From Lutibacter sp. (GTDB taxonomy: Bacteria; Bacteroidota; Bacteroidia; Flavobacteriales; Flavobacteriaceae): a stretch of 34,715 bases of DNA. The position numbers were made by a program, and so were the translations under genes. The notes beneath the pieces were generated by a model that did not search any database, was not told the DNA's origin, and was given only the letters and a program-made list of their open reading frames with translations. Numbering within the stretch: the first letter of the stretch is position 1; every line of letters begins with the position of its first letter. Shown here one piece after another: positions 24,959-32,088 of the stretch. Where the stretch lies: positions 1 to 34,715 of the forward strand of contig JAKIVA010000033.1 in the NCBI GenBank assembly GCA_021647265.1. Reading direction: 5' to 3'.

Positions 24959-25327
24959 ATGGAGTTTTTTAGAATTATTAACAAACAAGTATCTCAAAAA
25001 ATAATACAAGACAACATAAACCCACAAACTCTTGATAAATTTACAGAGTCTATGTTCTTTTTAGAAAAGAAAAATTCAGACTTTAGCGGTGCAACACTTT
25101 GGGGTGAATTTTTAATTAGTTACGATAAAATAAATGGTGGCGTTCGTTTTACATTGTTAGATTGTCCAAATGCATTATCATGGACAATTACAACTGGATT
25201 TCCTCCTGAACGAACCAAAATTATATTGCATTGCACCATAAATAGAACTCAAAAACCACAAGAATTTGTCGATGAGATTAATGCTTTTTTAGATGAATGG
25301 GAAGCAGGGTTAAATTCTCAATTTTAA
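24959..25327 (+). CDS. Conserved-looking small cytosolic protein, function unknown
   Basis: The 122-residue protein has no signal or membrane span. It begins 6 bp after the EamA stop with an ATG. The sequence alternates predicted helix (residues 1-35), a beta-rich middle ('GATLWGEFLISYDKINGGVRFTL' area with 'SWTITTG') and a C-terminal helix ('EFVDEINAFLDEWEAGL'). I do not recognise a family. Its TAA overlaps the dprA TAA on the other strand in a shared TTAA, so the two genes converge with no room for a terminator. Confidence 0.75.
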   Translation: MEFFRIINKQVSQKIIQDNINPQTLDKFTESMFFLEKKNSDFSGATLWGEFLISYDKINGGVRFTLLDCPNALSWTITTGFPPERTKIILHCTINRTQKPQEFVDEINAFLDEWEAGLNSQF

Positions 25328-26427
25328 ATAGCCTCAAATAATTTCCCAGGTAGAGGTTTTACAACCCCTTTCATTTCTAAATTGAATAAAATAGTGGTTG
25401 TTTGATGGATTGGTAATTTACAATTCAACGAAATTAAATCTAACAATTCTTTGCCATTTTCTAGTAAAAAATCATAAATTAATTGTTCTATTTCGGTAAG
25501 TTCAACAAATAATTGTTTTTGAATAACTTTTGGCTGTTTCGATTCTAATTCCCAATTTAACATTGCTACAATATCTTTCGCTGAAGTTAGTATAGCTGCT
25601 TTGTTATATTTAATTAAACTATTACATCCTTTGCTATAAATATCTGTACTTCTTCCCGGAACTGCAAAAACATCTCTATTATAGGAATTTGCAATGTCTG
25701 CAGTTACCAAAGAACCTCCTTTTTTAGCAGATTCAATAATAATTGTGGCTTCAGATATACCTGCAACAATTCTATTTCGTTTTAAAAAATTTTCACGTAT
25801 TAACTTGTCATTATGCCAAAAATCGGTTATAAAACCCCCATTTTTATTAATTTTAGAAATATATTTTTTGTGCGATTTAGGATACACTTCTTCAAAACCA
25901 TGTGCTAAAACACCTATAGTTTGTAAATTATTTTTTAAAGCTGCTTTATGTGCACAAATATCAACTCCATAAGCAAAACCACTTACAATAATTGGCTTGT
26001 ATTCTTTTAAATCTGAAATTAATTTCTCACAAAAATCTCTTCCGTAACTCGTTATTTTTCGAGTTCCAACAATACTAATAATTGGTTGGTTCTCTAATTG
26101 AAAATTTCCTTCTTTAAAAAATAAAATAGGTGCATCTACACAGTGTTTTAACCTTTTGGGATATTTTTTTTCAGTATAATAAAACGTTTCAATAGCATTT
26201 TTCTGAATGTATTTCAATTCTTTTTCTGCTTCCTTTAAGTTTGTAGAATCTAATAGATTTTTAAGTATTACAGAACCTATTCCATTAATTTTTTCAAGCG
26301 TTTTTCTTTTTTCAGTAAGTACATTTTTAGCACTTCCACAGTGAGAAATTAACTTTTTGGCATTAATATCACCTATACCTTTTACACGCTGCAACGCCAA
26401 AACGTATAGCAAATCTTCTTCGAGCAT
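25324..26427 (-). CDS. dprA: DNA-processing protein DprA (Smf)
   Basis: DprA binds incoming single-stranded DNA in natural transformation and loads RecA. The 367-residue protein has an N-terminal helix-hairpin-helix region ('LQRVKGIGDINAKKLI', ~12-27; 'INGIGSVILKNLL', ~47-59) and the Rossmann-fold core with 'ISIVGTRKITSYGRDF' (~117-132), 'IVSGFAYGVDICAHKAAL' (~147-164) and 'KKGGSLVTADIA'. A C-terminal winged-helix domain (~305-367) completes it. Its presence fits competence in many Bacteroidota but does not prove it here. It converges with the 122-aa gene. Confidence 0.96.
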   Translation of the reverse strand: MLEEDLLYVLALQRVKGIGDINAKKLISHCGSAKNVLTEKRKTLEKINGIGSVILKNLLDSTNLKEAEKELKYIQKNAIETFYYTEKKYPKRLKHCVDAPILFFKEGNFQLENQPIISIVGTRKITSYGRDFCEKLISDLKEYKPIIVSGFAYGVDICAHKAALKNNLQTIGVLAHGFEEVYPKSHKKYISKINKNGGFITDFWHNDKLIRENFLKRNRIVAGISEATIIIESAKKGGSLVTADIANSYNRDVFAVPGRSTDIYSKGCNSLIKYNKAAILTSAKDIVAMLNWELESKQPKVIQKQLFVELTEIEQLIYDFLLENGKELLDLISLNCKLPIHQTTTILFNLEMKGVVKPLPGKLFEAI

Positions 26428-26509
26428 TTTTTAACAATTTGAGTTTCAAGATATAAAATTTTTGTTAATAAAAAATATACTTCGCTGTAATTTTAATAAT
26501 GGTTTTTTC

Positions 26510-26517
26510 TATATTTG
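26510..26517 (+). promoter_or_regulatory. Promoter -7 box for the SPOR protein (TATATTTG)
   Basis: TATATTTG lies 5 nt before ATG 26523, so the transcript would be nearly leaderless. It lies inside the longer reading from 26499 and so argues against that start. Confidence 0.5.
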
Positions 26518-26522
26518 TTTTA

Positions 26523-27452
26523 ATGACGTTAGCAAACTACATAAGTGACTTATTGTACCGATATGAATGTGTAATTGTACCAAATTTTGGTGGGTTTATA
26601 ACCAACAAAATTTCAGCAAAAGTAAATAACTTTACACATACTTTTTATGCGCCTTCAAAGCAACTAACCTTCAATTCACACTTACAAAATAATGATGGGT
26701 TATTAGCAAATTATATAGCCTCTGTGAAAAATATTTCGTACGCTGAAGCCATTTTAAAGATTGAAAATGAAGTTAAAAATTGGGAATTATCTTTAAAAAA
26801 AGACGAACTTGAATTAGAAAATATAGGCTCGTTTCATTTAAATGAAGAAAAAAAAATAATTTTTGAGCCTGCCAACGTTAATTATTTAACCTCTTCATTT
26901 GGGTTGAGTTCTTTTGTTTCTCCAGCCATAAAGCGTGTTGTTTACCAAGAAAAAGTGAAACAATTGGAAACGGTAGTTCCAATATTTCACACCAAAGAAA
27001 ACAACTCTAAAACACCTGTTTTTATTAAATATGCTGCAGCTGCAGCAATTCTATTTACATTGGGAACTGTTGGATGGAAAGAATATCAGAAATTTGAATA
27101 CAATAATTTAGTTGCTCAAAGTGAACAACAACAAAAGAATGTTGAAAAAACGATACAGGAAGCTACTTTTGTGATTGAGAATCCGCTACCAGCAATTACA
27201 TTAAGTGTTACAAAACAAACCAATAATTATCACATTATTGCTGGCGCATTTAGAGAACCTGGAAATGCTAAAAAAAAGCTACAACAATTGTTACAAAAAG
27301 GCTTTAATGCTCAAATTTTAGACGTTAATAAATGGAATTTAACTCCTGTTGCTTTCGAAAGCTTTAATTCAAAAAAGGAAGCAATAAACAAATTGAAAAT
27401 TATTAAAAAAACTGAATCTAAAGCTGCCTGGTTGCTTGTGAAAAAATATTAG
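26523..27452 (+). CDS. HU-CCDC81 / SPOR domain protein
   Basis: The 309-residue protein starts at ATG 26523 (MTLANYISDLLYRYEC). The N-terminal ~130 residues form two HU-CCDC81-type domains ('YISDLLYRYECVIVPNFGGF' is the family's opening signature). A single membrane span at ~173-190 ('FIKYAAAAAILFTLGTVGW') and a C-terminal SPOR domain follow ('NNYHIIAGAFREPGNAKKKL' to 'SKAAWLLVKKY'). SPOR domains bind glycan strands stripped of stem peptides at division sites. The N-terminus would be cytosolic and could bind nucleic acid or another HU-fold protein. It is a Bacteroidota-typical division-associated architecture. Confidence 0.92.
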   Translation: MTLANYISDLLYRYECVIVPNFGGFITNKISAKVNNFTHTFYAPSKQLTFNSHLQNNDGLLANYIASVKNISYAEAILKIENEVKNWELSLKKDELELENIGSFHLNEEKKIIFEPANVNYLTSSFGLSSFVSPAIKRVVYQEKVKQLETVVPIFHTKENNSKTPVFIKYAAAAAILFTLGTVGWKEYQKFEYNNLVAQSEQQQKNVEKTIQEATFVIENPLPAITLSVTKQTNNYHIIAGAFREPGNAKKKLQQLLQKGFNAQILDVNKWNLTPVAFESFNSKKEAINKLKIIKKTESKAAWLLVKKY

Positions 27453-27492
27453 CACACTCATATTATTATCTTTTTTTTTGATAAAATAGCCA

Positions 27493-27500
27493 TATCTTTG
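27493..27500 (+). promoter_or_regulatory. Promoter -7 box for the thioesterase (TATCTTTG)
   Basis: TATCTTTG lies 18 nt before ATG 27519. A TTG start at 27498 would fall within this box and is therefore unlikely. Confidence 0.55.
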
Positions 27501-27518
27501 CAAAAAAAATTCCAAGGA

Positions 27519-28028
27519 ATGATAAAAGTACCTAAAGAATCTTTAACCATTTTAACCGATATGGTTTTGCCAGGCGAAACCAACCCGTTAGGGAATTTAT
27601 TTGGTGGTGAATTATTAGCACGAATGGATAGAGCCTGTAGTATTGCAGCTCAGCGTCATTCACGCAGAATAGTTGTAACCGCTTCAGTAAATCATGTTGC
27701 TTTTACCAAAGCTGTACCTGTTGGAAGTGTTGTTACTATTGAAGCTAAAGTTTCTCGTGCATTTAAATCTTCAATGGAAATTTATGTTGATGTTTGGGTT
27801 GAAGATCGAGAATCTCAACAACGAACAAAGGTAAATGAAGGTATTTACACATTTGTTGCTGTTGATAGAACTGGCACTCCTGTAACTGTACCACAAATAA
27901 AACCCGAAACGAAACTTGAAAAAGAGCGTTATGAGGGAGCTTTACGACGTAAACAATTAAGTTTAATTTTATCAGGGAAAATGAAACCTGAAGATGCTTC
28001 AGAATTGAAAGCGTTATTTATAAATTAA
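27519..28028 (+). CDS. Acyl-CoA thioesterase (hotdog fold)
   Basis: The 169-residue cytosolic enzyme starts at ATG 27519 (MIKVPKESLTILTDMVLPGE). It hydrolyses acyl-CoA to free acid and CoA. The signature of the YciA/BFIT-like family is clear: 'NPLGNLFGGELLARMDRACS' with the GGxLLxxMD helix, 'VVTASVNHVAFTKAVPVGSV' in the substrate tunnel, then the strand 'VEDRESQQRTKVNEGIYTFV'. A C-terminal helical tail ends the chain. Chain-length preference cannot be told. It is separately promoted from the SPOR gene and convergent with the EnvC-like gene. Confidence 0.93.
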   Translation: MIKVPKESLTILTDMVLPGETNPLGNLFGGELLARMDRACSIAAQRHSRRIVVTASVNHVAFTKAVPVGSVVTIEAKVSRAFKSSMEIYVDVWVEDRESQQRTKVNEGIYTFVAVDRTGTPVTVPQIKPETKLEKERYEGALRRKQLSLILSGKMKPEDASELKALFIN

Positions 28029-28040
28029 TCCATTTTATTT

Positions 28041-29261
28041 TTATTTATAAATCCATTTTTTTGGATTTTCGTATGTTGTATTCCTTAATAAAAAGAATCC
28101 CAAGATTGTTTTTCCTGTAATTTTATCAGTAAAAATGGTACCTATCTCCTGTTTTGTATGAACCCTATCTCCTTTTGATACAAAAACACTTTCTAAATTT
28201 TTATAGCCTGTTATATAATCTCCATGTTTAATCAAAATCATTTTTTTATTTCCAGACATCACTAAAATATTAAACACTGTACCATCAAAAACAGCTCTAG
28301 CTTTACTGCCTTCATTGGTAGTTATTCTAATCCCATTACTTCTTATAATTGTAGTTTTATTTATAGGGCTTGGCTGGTTGCCATAATACGTTGAAATATA
28401 CCCTTTTTCAACAGGCCATGGTAGTTTCCCCTTATTTAATGTGAATTTTGACGCTAATTCTTTTGCTTCTGCTGTAAGTTTAAACACTGTAGATTTACTT
28501 GTTTTTTTACCCGTTTTTTTATTTGAAGCAATAATTGCATCTTTAATTACTTTCTTAATTTGTGCGTCAAGGCGCGCTTCTTCTTTTTGAAATTTTCGAA
28601 TCTGTTTTTTATACTTATTTTCCTTTTTCTTCACACGACTTAATAAATTCTCCTGCTCCTTCTTTTCTTTCTCAACAGCTAATTGTTCTTCTTTTTTTTC
28701 AGATAAAAGAAGTTGTTTTAATTCTTTTTTTTGTAATAATGTGTCAATTAAAACTTCTAATTCTGCTATTTTAACTTGAATTTCTTCTCCCTGCTTTTTT
28801 CTAAAAGAGGCGTACTGTTTCATATATTGAAAACGTTTATACCCCTGGTAAAAATTTTCTGATGATAACAAAAACATAATTCTACTATTTTGAGATTTAC
28901 TCTTATATGATTGAAAAATCATATCTCCATAATTCTTTTTTAAAATCTCTAAATTTCGTTTGTTTTTATTAATTTGTAATTGATTTGAATAAATTTCATT
29001 TGCCAACTCATTAGATTCTTTTGTAATCGCTGAAATTAAATTTTCTCTAGATTTAATTTTGTCTTTTAAATCCTTTAATTCATTCAGTAAATTTTTCTCT
29101 TTTCTTTTGGTGTTTGAAAGTAGCGCATTGATATAAATTTGATCTTTTTTATTCTGAATTCTACGTGCCTCAAGTATTTGACGCTTTGTTTTTTGAGCAG
29201 AAACATCAATGCTAAATATTAGTAAAAAAATAAAAAAAATGTACTGTAATTTATACCTCAT
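28041..29261 (-). CDS. EnvC-like murein hydrolase activator (degenerate M23/LytM domain)
   Basis: The 406-residue exported protein has a signal peptide (to ~VSAQ, residue 22), a long coiled coil (~25-245) rich in Lys/Glu/Leu, and a C-terminal LytM/M23 fold (~280-406). The zinc ligands of active M23 peptidases are missing: the HxxxD position reads 'SNGIRI' and the HxH position reads 'GFFLLR'. This is the non-catalytic activator type known from E. coli EnvC, which switches on amidases at the division site. The ATG overlaps the DUF4292 gene stop by 4 nt. Confidence 0.9.
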   Translation of the reverse strand: MRYKLQYIFFIFLLIFSIDVSAQKTKRQILEARRIQNKKDQIYINALLSNTKRKEKNLLNELKDLKDKIKSRENLISAITKESNELANEIYSNQLQINKNKRNLEILKKNYGDMIFQSYKSKSQNSRIMFLLSSENFYQGYKRFQYMKQYASFRKKQGEEIQVKIAELEVLIDTLLQKKELKQLLLSEKKEEQLAVEKEKKEQENLLSRVKKKENKYKKQIRKFQKEEARLDAQIKKVIKDAIIASNKKTGKKTSKSTVFKLTAEAKELASKFTLNKGKLPWPVEKGYISTYYGNQPSPINKTTIIRSNGIRITTNEGSKARAVFDGTVFNILVMSGNKKMILIKHGDYITGYKNLESVFVSKGDRVHTKQEIGTIFTDKITGKTILGFFLLRNTTYENPKKWIYK

Positions 29262-30037
29262 TGTTTTAATTTAATTTCTTTATAACCTCTAGGTATTGAA
29301 AATGGAAATGTTAATTTTTTATTAAACTCAACCCAACGATACTCAATTTTTATTGTGGTTAAGTTTTTATTGTCTGTAGCTAATATATTAATATTTTTAG
29401 GAAATTGTTCTCCGTTAATTTCTTTATAATTTGGGTAAGAAACGGATAGTAATTGTCGCTTTTTTTTGTTGCGGATTTCCTGTTTGTTTAATTTAAAATT
29501 AGTGGGATTTATAAAAAATAAAATCCCAAATAATTCATTTTCCTTTCTCGGTGTTAGTTGATATAAATTACGACTTGTTTTAGAATTATATTTCTCTTTT
29601 TTCAAATTTAAAACAGCTTGCCCCAATAGTATATTTTGAATTTTTTTAAAGTCCAACTCTGTGCCTAACCATTTACTTAATAATGAAAAATCACCATTAA
29701 AATAGGTTCTTTTTATTTTTTCATAATAAACCACTTTTTTAGGGGTAATTTTAATTTTTGCAATTGGTATTCCAAGCTTTGTAGCGCTCATCCAAATTGT
29801 TTTATCTTTCTCTAAGCGCAATTTAACACCAATGCTTGTAGCTGTATTTTTACCCCTATATCTTACTGTTAATCTGGCATTTACTGTTTTTTGATTAAAA
29901 CTATTGCTGTAGTGCTTATTAATTATTTTTTTTGTTGAAATTTTAGTAACATTACTTGTATTGATAACCTTTTTATTGGTTTTACAAGATGTAACAACTA
30001 ACAAAATTACGATTGCTATTTTTAAATTGTACTTCAT
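29258..30037 (-). CDS. DUF4292 lipoprotein
   Basis: The 259-residue protein has a lipoprotein signal: hydrophobic 'IAIVILLVVTSC' with Cys at ~18. The mature part is beta-rich ('VNARLTVRYRGKNTATSIGV', 'IWMSATKLGIPIAKIKITPK', 'YFNGDFSLLSKWLG'), matching the DUF4292 family, whose fold resembles LolA/LolB lipoprotein carriers. It is likely attached to the inner face of the outer membrane or to the inner membrane. Its place between a TPR protein and EnvC, with 4-nt overlap to EnvC, is a common Flavobacteriaceae operon order and suggests envelope maintenance. The true role is unknown. Confidence 0.88.
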   Translation of the reverse strand: MKYNLKIAIVILLVVTSCKTNKKVINTSNVTKISTKKIINKHYSNSFNQKTVNARLTVRYRGKNTATSIGVKLRLEKDKTIWMSATKLGIPIAKIKITPKKVVYYEKIKRTYFNGDFSLLSKWLGTELDFKKIQNILLGQAVLNLKKEKYNSKTSRNLYQLTPRKENELFGILFFINPTNFKLNKQEIRNKKKRQLLSVSYPNYKEINGEQFPKNINILATDNKNLTTIKIEYRWVEFNKKLTFPFSIPRGYKEIKLKQ

Positions 30038-30997
30038 TTAATTTAGATTTCTTAAATCCTTTGCCTTTTGCATATATTTTAAAGCTTTATTCATGTAATT
30101 GAGCCCTTTATAGCTTTTAGAAAGTTCTTCATAAAAATCAGCTTCCATATTTGCATTGTCAATTACAAAATCAATGCCAAGAGTTAAAACGTCAATAGCT
30201 TCATTATATTTTCCAAGTTTATTCAATGCCAACCCATTCATTTTATATAAATATGGTTGTGCAGGAAATAACTCTAATGCTTGTAGGCTATCATTATACA
30301 AAGCCTCAAAAAGTTCTTTTTTAAGCTCTCTTTTTAAAATTTCTATCAGTATTTTATACTCTTTTTTTTGATTGTAGGCTTCTTTTAAAATTTTAAGATT
30401 AATATCACTAAAAGAGGACGTTATGTTAACATTTGCTTTTTTATCGAGTAATTTTCTGTTTTCAAGATATTTTTTAAATCGCTTTATTCTTTGCGTGGAA
30501 AATGCTTTTTTTTCTATTTCAACAATCAATTTCTCTGCTTTTATAAAATCTTTATTTTGAAAATAAAGTAGTAGTAATTCATCTATGTTTTTTGGTTGTA
30601 TTTCAACAACTTTTTTTTGAATTTCAATAGCATCTTTAAAATTACCCTGAGCTTTATAAATTACCACTTTATGTTTAAGTAAATAATTGTTTTTAGGCTC
30701 TTTTACCAATGCTTTATCAATAAAAAAAATAGCTTCTGCATAGTTTTTTAATAATAATTCATTTTTTGAGAACTCAAATTCTACCGCAATGTTCAAAGAA
30801 TCTATTTCGTAACATTTTTCTAGGTTTTCTATGGCTTTGGTATAATTTTTAATGGCTTTTTGTTTTAATGCCTCAAAAAAATAGGTTTGAAATTTTAAAT
30901 TATTTTCTTCAAGAGTGTTCATTTTTTGTGCGTATGTAAAGCTTGAAATTAATACAATTCCACCTAGTAAATAATTATTTAATTTTTTGGTTTTCAT
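30038..30997 (-). CDS. Exported tetratricopeptide repeat protein
   Basis: The 319-residue protein starts at ATG 30997 (MKTKKLNNYLLGGIVLISS), with a signal peptide ending near 'TYAQK'. About seven TPR-like units follow, e.g. 'NYTKAIENLEKCYEIDSLNI', 'NYAEAIFFIDKALVKEPKNN' and 'KYNEAIDVLTLGIDFVIDNA'. It is likely a periplasmic scaffold. It abuts the DUF4292 gene (stop 30038, next start 30037), so it heads the TPR-DUF4292-EnvC operon. The inverted-repeat element begins 55 bp upstream. Confidence 0.88.
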   Translation of the reverse strand: MKTKKLNNYLLGGIVLISSFTYAQKMNTLEENNLKFQTYFFEALKQKAIKNYTKAIENLEKCYEIDSLNIAVEFEFSKNELLLKNYAEAIFFIDKALVKEPKNNYLLKHKVVIYKAQGNFKDAIEIQKKVVEIQPKNIDELLLLYFQNKDFIKAEKLIVEIEKKAFSTQRIKRFKKYLENRKLLDKKANVNITSSFSDINLKILKEAYNQKKEYKILIEILKRELKKELFEALYNDSLQALELFPAQPYLYKMNGLALNKLGKYNEAIDVLTLGIDFVIDNANMEADFYEELSKSYKGLNYMNKALKYMQKAKDLRNLN

Positions 30998-31052
30998 ACA
31001 ATGTGCAATATACAATTCTTTAACATTAACTATATAAAATACATAATTTTTA

Positions 31053-31240
31053 ACCCGTTGTGCATTATGATAAAATTTCGTTAATTCGAGTGAATTTTAG
31101 CCTTTTTAGGCTTAAAATTAGTATCGAGAATAGGTTTTTTAGTTAAAAACAGCCGTTCTCTATAGTTCTACTTAGCCTCTATGCAGACAGGCTTGAACAG
31201 ACGGATCAGTAGGTTTAAAAATTTATAATGTACAACGAGT
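31053..31240. repeat. MITE-like element, copy 2 (188 bp)
   Basis: The left end ACCCGTTGTGCATTAT (31053-31068) is identical to copy 1. The right end ATAATGTACAACGAGT (31225-31240) has two changes from a perfect inverted repeat. The inner segment 31091-31139 matches copy 1 almost base for base. The internal dyad is partly destroyed (TTCTCTATAG in place of TTCTCGATAC). It lies exactly between the conserved TPR operon and the peptide locus. Confidence 0.85.
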
Positions 31241-31252
31241 AGTAATATTTCT

Positions 31253-31323
31253 AAAGTAGGGTTTTACCTTACTTTATGTATGGTTTTTTCTTACTGTAAT
31301 TAAAAAATAAATTACTAACATTG
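31253..31323 (+). promoter_or_regulatory. Candidate operator and promoter of the HTH gene
   Basis: TAGGGTTTTACCTTACTTTA (from 31257) and TATGGTTTTTTCTTACTGTA (from 31279) are direct repeats 22 bp apart, matching at 15 of 20 bases. The first also contains a dyad AAAGTAGGG / CCTTACTTT (31253-31275). A weak -7-like TAACATTG follows at 31316-31323. Two-turn spacing just upstream of a promoter suggests an activator site. Confidence 0.45.
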
Positions 31324-31362
31324 TAAATTAGTGTAAAGTGCTTTAGAAGAAGAAGGAAAACT

Positions 31363-31623
31363 ATGAAATTTATCAAACAACTTGAATGTCTCCAAAGATT
31401 AGACCATTTAATTAAAAACAAATGCACGGGGGCACCTGAGAATTTTGTTAAAAAATTAGGTATTAGCCGAAGTCATTTATATCGATTAATTGAAACACTT
31501 AAAGATTATGGTGCAGAAATAAGCTACAACCGCGAACAACAATGTTTCTATTATAAAAAACCATTTATTTTTAAAGTATTAATTCCTGATACGATACTTT
31601 CTTATACACTTATACAGAAATGA
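31363..31623 (+). CDS. Small HTH DNA-binding protein
   Basis: The 86-residue protein has a purine-rich RBS (AGAAGGAAAACT) just before the ATG. A helix-turn-helix is visible at ~29-54: 'FVKKLGISRSHLYRLIETLK', followed by a wing-like 'GAEISYNREQQCFYYKKP'. The pattern resembles the HTH_11/DeoR-like small regulators found beside double-glycine peptide genes in Flavobacteriaceae. It lies ~210 bp upstream of the peptide gene and is the likely local regulator. A terminator hairpin follows at 31656, so it is transcribed separately. Confidence 0.75.
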   Translation: MKFIKQLECLQRLDHLIKNKCTGAPENFVKKLGISRSHLYRLIETLKDYGAEISYNREQQCFYYKKPFIFKVLIPDTILSYTLIQK

Positions 31624-31655
31624 AAAAAATAAGTGCTGGCTTTAGTAAGAATACC

Positions 31656-31689
31656 GTTCCGTCCTTTTTTATGAGACGGAACTCTTTTA
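31656..31689 (+). terminator. Terminator after the HTH gene
   Basis: GTTCCGTC (31656-31663) pairs with GACGGAAC (31675-31682), followed by TCTTTTACTTT. It is GC-rich against its surroundings. Confidence 0.7.
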
Positions 31690-31835
31690 CTTTCACACCA
31701 TGTTTTGCGCAAAACAGCGACATAAGCTATGAGTGTCTTTAAAAAAATTGTAGATAGTATTTAACTTTTATAAAGTGTTATGTTTAAAGTTTTATTGTTA
31801 TTAATACTTTATATTTTAAAAACAATTTTAGAATT
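31690..31835 (+). promoter_or_regulatory. Upstream region of the peptide gene with a perfect 16-bp palindrome
   Basis: TGTTTTGCGCAAAACA (31701-31716) is a perfect palindrome, closely followed by GACATAAGCTATGAGTGTC (dyad GACA/TGTC). No exact TAnnTTTG box is seen between here and ATG 31836. The palindrome is a candidate site for a dimeric regulator, possibly the HTH protein. Confidence 0.4.
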
Positions 31836-31991
31836 ATGAAAAATTTAGAATTAAAACAAATGGAAAAAGTTAATGGTGGCGTTACACTAGAGGAATATTG
31901 TTCAACTTTAAAAATGTTGATTGCTAATCCAGACAACAATTTAGACCCTTTCTTTTATAACTTCTTCCAATGTTCCCAATTTGAAAAATAA
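31836..31991 (+). CDS. Double-glycine leader peptide (bacteriocin-like or signalling precursor)
   Basis: This 51-residue ORF has a leader of 15 residues, MKNLELKQMEKVNGG, with the typical E-L-x-x-M/L-x-x-V-x-GG pattern cut by C39 peptidases. The core is 36 residues (VTLEEYC... to ...CSQFEK) with Cys at 22 and 46, one near each end, and a hydrophobic aromatic stretch (DPFFYNFFQC). The two cysteines could form one disulphide. No homologue of known activity is recognised. It is followed by a hairpin at 32006 and then by the rest of the locus, which has the C39 exporter gene start downstream. Confidence 0.8.
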   Translation: MKNLELKQMEKVNGGVTLEEYCSTLKMLIANPDNNLDPFFYNFFQCSQFEK

Positions 31992-32005
31992 TTTAATTAC
32001 TTATT

Positions 32006-32036
32006 AACAGGGTACCCATAAAAAGGATACCCTGTT
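32006..32036 (+). terminator. Strong hairpin after the peptide gene (partial terminator or mRNA stabiliser)
   Basis: AACAGGGTACCC (32006-32017) pairs with GGATACCCTGTT (32025-32036) with a single G-U pair. No U-tract follows (AAAACTTAAG), so read-through into the downstream genes is likely. It would protect the peptide mRNA 3' end. Confidence 0.65.
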
Positions 32037-32088
32037 AAAACTTAAGAACTTTCATATTAAAGTTAATTAATTATAATCAGACCATTTA

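Noticed and set aside
28049..28069. Hairpin AAATCCA...TGGATTT at the end of the EnvC-like gene
   Set aside because: It lies within the last codons and has a T-rich loop; it is probably a by-product of coding AT-rich sequence and not a terminator.
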